NCBI GenBank assembly: GCA_010909165.1
Contig: MU008212.1
Span: forward strand, 62,001 to 126,000
Source: Anthoceros angustus
Lineage: Eukaryota > Streptophyta > Anthocerotopsida > Anthocerotales > Anthocerotaceae
Direction: 5' to 3'
Length of the DNA: 64,000 nucleotides
Shown here piece by piece: positions 60,014 through 64,000 of the stretch. The notes beneath the pieces are model-generated. The model was not told where the DNA came from, made no database searches, and saw nothing but the letters and a program-made list of their open reading frames with translations. Numbering within the stretch: the first letter of the stretch is position 1; each line of letters starts with the position of its first letter. A program made the position numbers and the translations under genes.

Positions 60014-61410
60014 GTTCCGTCTAAACATGGCAATCCACCAAGGCGCATGGCGCGTAAGTTGTAACGTTGAGATGTTACATGTGTGGTGGAGTGGAGTCCG
60101 GTTGGGTGCGGACTGCGGTGGCGGCGCGGGCAGTGGGCAGTGGGCAGGTTCCATCTTCCATCCATCCGGGCCGCACACGCCACCCCACCCTCATAACCGG
60201 ATATGTTTTGTGGAAAGGAAAGAAAAGGTGAGGTACCGTGCGAAGCGAAGGAGCCGCCAAGCGGATGAGGCCCTTTTGCGCGCGGTGGGAAAAGGGGGTA
60301 GGGGTCAGGACTCAGGAGCCCTCCGCCAATAGAGGGTAAAGTGGATGGGGTTTCACAAATATCCAGCTATCCAGGCGGGTGGAGCTGGAGGTAGGTGCGT
60401 CATGTGAATGGGCCAATGGGTAATGGGTAGGTGAGAGGGTGACAGTCGCCCATCGGCCTGGCACATGGGATGTGGTCTAAAGGATAGGATAGGAGGTGAT
60501 AGGTCCACCGCCTCTCCGGCCTCCGGCCTCCGGCCTCCGGCCCTGGGCAACGGAAATCGTGCTTGTCTATGCTGGACGTACACGATTGTACAGTACCTAC
60601 CACCTGCATAGTCATATTTATGTAGTGCGATGAGAGACGGGAAAGGGCGCCAAGCTTTGGGCAGGCTGACAAGTCAGGGCCTGCTTCACTTCCCGAGCCC
60701 AGCCCTTGCCGATACCAATACCGATACCGATATCGATGGGCGGGCATGTCGGATGGTCGGCAGGCGCCGTCCATATCTCTTCTTGCTGGACCTGGACGCA
60801 GAATCATTTTTTTTTCTTCTTCCTCCTCCTCCTCCCTCGTGGTGCCACATCTAGAGCGGCAAGCACTGTCGTGGACCCCCCGCCCCCCCCTGGACTAAAC
60901 TTAACAGTTCATGTCCATCCGAATTCAGAAACGGGTGTCAAGGGGGAACTTCATGGTCATGCCATGACGGCGCATGGCCGTTAACGTTGCACGTCGCCGA
61001 TGCGGTCGCAATTGGGCATCATGCGCAGCATGAGCTCGCCTCTTACTCAGTAATAAGAGGCCAGAGGGACGAGGCCCACAGCGCACAGCGCACAGCGCAC
61101 AGCGCACGGTTTTGGTGGAGAGAGTAAAGACAAAGGCAAGCCAGTGTCTGACAAAGGCTGCATTCCATCGCAGTGCTTTGCCTTTGCCTTTGCTTTGGCT
61201 TTGGCTAAGGCTTTGGCTTTAGGTTTGGCTTGGCGCTCCAGGGAGATCCCGACTCGTGCCCCGGATCTGCTCGCATTAGCTGGCCTGGCAGGCAGGCTCG
61301 ACCAGCCTGCCTGCCAGGCCTGCGTGGCGTGAGTGAGTGATGGGAGTTTGCAACGGATAGGGCCCGGGATAGGCTGCCTGCGTATTGTTGACTTGCGATT
61401 TCAGTGTCAG

Positions 61411-61484
61411 TCGGACTCGGACTCGGACTCGGACTCGGACTCGGACTCGGACTCGGACTCGGACTCGGACTCGGACTCGGACTC
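61411..61484. repeat. (TCGGAC)n hexanucleotide microsatellite
   Basis: About twelve perfect copies of TCGGAC. It would encode Ser-Asp repeats if translated. Confidence 0.95.
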
Positions 61485-61671
61485 GCACTTGGCACGTTGC
61501 TTTCCTTCCCTTAAATCCCGTTACCTCAGTACAGCGATGATAGGCTATACACATGCTAGTGTGGTGGGATGTTTAATAAAGGGTGTGATAAGATAAGACA
61601 AGCCAAGCTGAATCCTGAATCCTGAATCCCGAATCCCGCTTCCTTCTCGCGTCCGACTTCCCCTGCTCCCC

Positions 61672-61727
61672 GCAATGCACAATGCACAATGCACAATGCG
61701 CAATGCGCAATGCGCAATGCAATGCGA
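61672..61727. repeat. (AATGCACA/AATGCGC) short tandem array
   Basis: Seven or so copies of a 7-bp unit CAATGCA, shifting to CAATGCG along the array. Confidence 0.9.
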
Positions 61728-62106
61728 GGGGGCTGCAGGCTGGAGGGCACCAATCAGAGCGAGTGTGCCGTTAGGTAGCCATTGGCCCTGGGCTACTGCA
61801 GTCTGGCATCCTTCCAATCTTCCGATCCCGCAAGCCGTGCGATCGCAGGCTGCAGCGCTGATTGATTCAGGGATTCATTCTCGCTATCAGTGTTAAAGGT
61901 CTTTTTGGTCACTCTCTCTCATTAGCCTGCCGTGGAGGCGATTCGCGATGCGAGCGGGGGCAGATGGCAGAGCGCAGAGGTTCAGGACAGGCCAGCTTTT
62001 AGTGGGCAGGGCCGGAGTCGGACCCTGGGTGGCCATCGTCCCGACAGCCACGCAAAAACTAGTACTTCTGCCAAGTGAAGTGCAGTCCACTTCAGTGGCA
62101 GGGCCG

Positions 62107-62192
62107 ATGGCGGTGGCGGTGGCGGTGGCGGTGGCGGTGGCGGTGGCCCTGCCTCTGCCTCTGCCTCTGCCTCTGCCCCTGCCTCTGCCTGC
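62107..62192. repeat. (GGTGGC)n followed directly by (CTGCCT)n
   Basis: Two different 6-bp arrays abut, the first of about six units (62110-62147) and the second of about seven (62148-62190). Confidence 0.95.
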
Positions 62193-62721
62193 ACTCCCAG
62201 AGCCAAGAGCCAAGAGGCAAGGGGGACCCTGGCCCCTGCCTCCCTGGATAGCTAGAGGCAGGCAAAGCCAGCCAGCCTGGCTCCACCACGACAATTAATC
62301 TCGGTGGGAGGCCCTCCACCCAGTCCCACTGCCTCATGAGGCTGCCATTAAGCGAGTGCATCTGATCCGCACGCACCCGCAATGTATGGAATCCCAACAC
62401 AACCTTTCTTTATTGCACACTTAACTGCAGGCTCCAAGCAGTTCCCGGCGCTCAGCCCGGTGTGCGATAGCGTGATACGATAGGCGGGAAGACGAGGCCA
62501 GCTGGATGTCTCTGGCGCCCAACCCCAGCGTGGTGCTGGTTCATCAGCCACAATAATGGAGCAGCAGAGCAGCAGAGCAGCAGAGGCCGCAGCTCATAGC
62601 TCATCGCTATGGGGTGCGCTGGTTTCCCTCGTGTGAGACGTACTGTAGGTGTGCAAGACGGACGTTTGAGCTGAGTTCGGATGTGAGATGTGACCGGGCG
62701 CATCACACCACCCTTCTTACG

Positions 62722-62750
62722 CTTCTTCTGCTTCTGCTTCTGCTTCTGCT
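62722..62750. repeat. (CTTCTG)n hexanucleotide microsatellite
   Basis: Four to five copies of CTTCTG. Confidence 0.9.
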
Positions 62751-62940
62751 GCCATGCTTTGTGTTTGATGTGTTGCCCAGGCACATGAAGCGCAACGGGA
62801 ACCGGCAGTCTGCAACGGAAATGCAGCTGCAGCTGCAGCTGCTGCTCTGCTCTGTGCTGCTGCTAAAGAGAAGAAACCCTAGTGAAAAAGGAAAAAGCTG
62901 GGGTGGTGTGGGTGCCATGCGAGGCCACGTTCCGGGGCCT

Positions 62941-63000
62941 GTGGCCTGGGGGCATGGGGCCTGGAGCATGGGGCCTGGCGCCTGGCGCCTGGCGCCTGGC
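62941..63000. repeat. (GGCCTGG)n-like and (CGCCTGG)n array
   Basis: Alternating GGGGCCTGG and GCATGG words are followed by three GCGCCTG copies. Confidence 0.85.
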
Positions 63001-63460
63001 TTTTGGCCCTCTCAGTCACTTTCATTTGAGCGCACCAGGCCACCAGCCACGATGCATTACATGCATCCATGGCCGATGCTGCGTAACAAGGAGAGAGAGA
63101 GAAAGAGTGGTGCCTCTTGTGTTGGTTGCGGCGTTTCTCGGTCACCAGGCTGGCACCATCATGGAACGGTCCGAAACCGAAAGGAATGGAATGCCCTGCA
63201 CCATGCCAGCTACCACTGGCAACCATAAAAGATGGATGCTCCTCGCATTTACATACAGTATGTACATCCTGCACACATGGGAGCAGCCGTGACTGGACCG
63301 ACATGCACCAACATGCACCAACATGGTGCCCGGGGGAGCCATGGATCTACATGCCATGCTAATTGCGGCATTGCGGCATCTCGGCAGGCGTTTGGCTGTA
63401 GCCTGGCCCTGGAGCCGACGAGCCGACGAGCCGACAGGAAAACAGAAGCACGGCCCCGTC

Positions 63461-63490
63461 CGGGCCGGGGCCGGGGCCGGGGCCGGGGCC
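63461..63490. repeat. (GGGGCC)n hexanucleotide microsatellite
   Basis: About five copies of GGGGCC, a G-quadruplex-prone unit. Confidence 0.9.
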
Positions 63491-64000
63491 GAAACCGAAA
63501 TTGAAACCGGGCCGCGCCAGCCCAAAGCTTTGCCTGCACGCACCGGTGATCCGGTCGCCCGCGCACATTGCCTGCCTGCCTGCCAGTTCCCGCCCTGGCC
63601 CCTGGCCCCTGGCCCCTGGCCCTGCACCGAGCCAGGTGCGCTTGGATGCCTGGATGCTTGGATTCTCGGATGCGATGCCGTGAGATGCCATCCCCGGCCA
63701 TCCCCGGCCCGACCCGATGCCCGATTCGGGCACCCACTGTACATACATACATAACACGACATAAGCTTGTGAATCTAGCAGCCCTGCCCTCCTACATTCC
63801 TACACCGGAGGAACCGCTTGTCCGTCTCCTCCACCCACCATCCACCACCCAGCAGGCTAATGTTAGGGATTCCATTCCCCTGGACCGGATTCTTTCCTTT
63901 GCTCCCACAGCTTGCGCTTGCGCTTCTGGGCGCCGGGCCGCCTTTGCTACATGGCACTGCAAATGTGCCCGCGCGCGCGTGCGCAACGCGCAACGCGCAA

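Larger units (their letters stand above)
58002..63993. other. Gene-free, microsatellite-dense intergenic DNA
   Basis: No protein domain or RNA gene is recognised. A long plus frame (57958-59118) is open because it runs through hexanucleotide repeats and GC-rich DNA; it has no homology I can name. At least a dozen short tandem arrays occur, several with 6-bp units, listed separately where long. Confidence 0.55.

Noticed and set aside
61205-61596. Frames encoding Ser-Asp or Pro-Ser repeats
   Set aside because: Translations of the TCGGAC microsatellite, not proteins.

Overview
The window looks like a nuclear chromosome segment of a streptophyte (green-lineage plant or charophyte alga). Three things point there. 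It has an intron-containing plant-type calcium-dependent protein kinase (CDPK). It has a plant-type MEKK-family MAPKKK. It has a nuclear tRNA-Arg(ACG) and several plant-type transposons (Ty1/Copia with an initiator-Met primer site, CACTA/EnSpm Tnp2). Introns are short (roughly 80-700 bp) and coding exons are GC-rich. The DUF7869-like mobile gene near 39-40 kb and the gag/RT family near 30-47 kb make a non-vascular streptophyte or streptophyte alga (for example a zygnematophyte) my best guess, held with low confidence.

Layout. 1-4 kb: an intact 7-exon CDPK gene on + (698 aa predicted). 4-48 kb: an almost unbroken block of nested, tandemly duplicated and partly decayed mobile elements. In order these are: a CACTA Tnp2 gene split by a TIR-bounded insertion, with its first half tandemly duplicated (6.5-13.7 kb); a complete 8.79-kb Copia element on - with identical 207-bp LTRs and a 5-bp target duplication (14.1-22.9 kb); a duplicated LTR/flank junction (20.2-23.8 kb); diverged direct repeats interrupted by a CACTA-like end (24.9-27.2 kb); a long GC-rich retroelement remnant on - with coiled-coil, gag-like coding (about 29-38 kb); a DUF7869-like transposase-type gene on + (38.9-40.7 kb); and a second, + strand copy of the gag-like family whose reverse-transcriptase part lies at 46.4-48 kb, interrupted by AT-rich repeats. 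50.4-54.9 kb: an intact 8-exon MAPKKK gene on + (945 aa predicted). 56 kb: tRNA-Arg(ACG). 56.4-57.8 kb: three tandem 0.46-kb units. 58-64 kb: gene-free DNA very dense in hexanucleotide-type microsatellites.

Both host genes are signalling kinases: one reads calcium directly through EF hands, the other heads a MAP kinase cascade. Nothing shows that they work together; they are simply the two intact protein-coding genes either side of the transposon block.

The most striking cross-cutting signal is that duplicated segments differ from each other mainly by short indels at or next to CG dinucleotides, whereas both host genes keep perfect reading frames over seven and eight exons. I read this as probable consensus errors at methylated CpG in transposon DNA, although a biological cause is not excluded. 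It means that many apparent frameshifts in the transposon genes may not be real.
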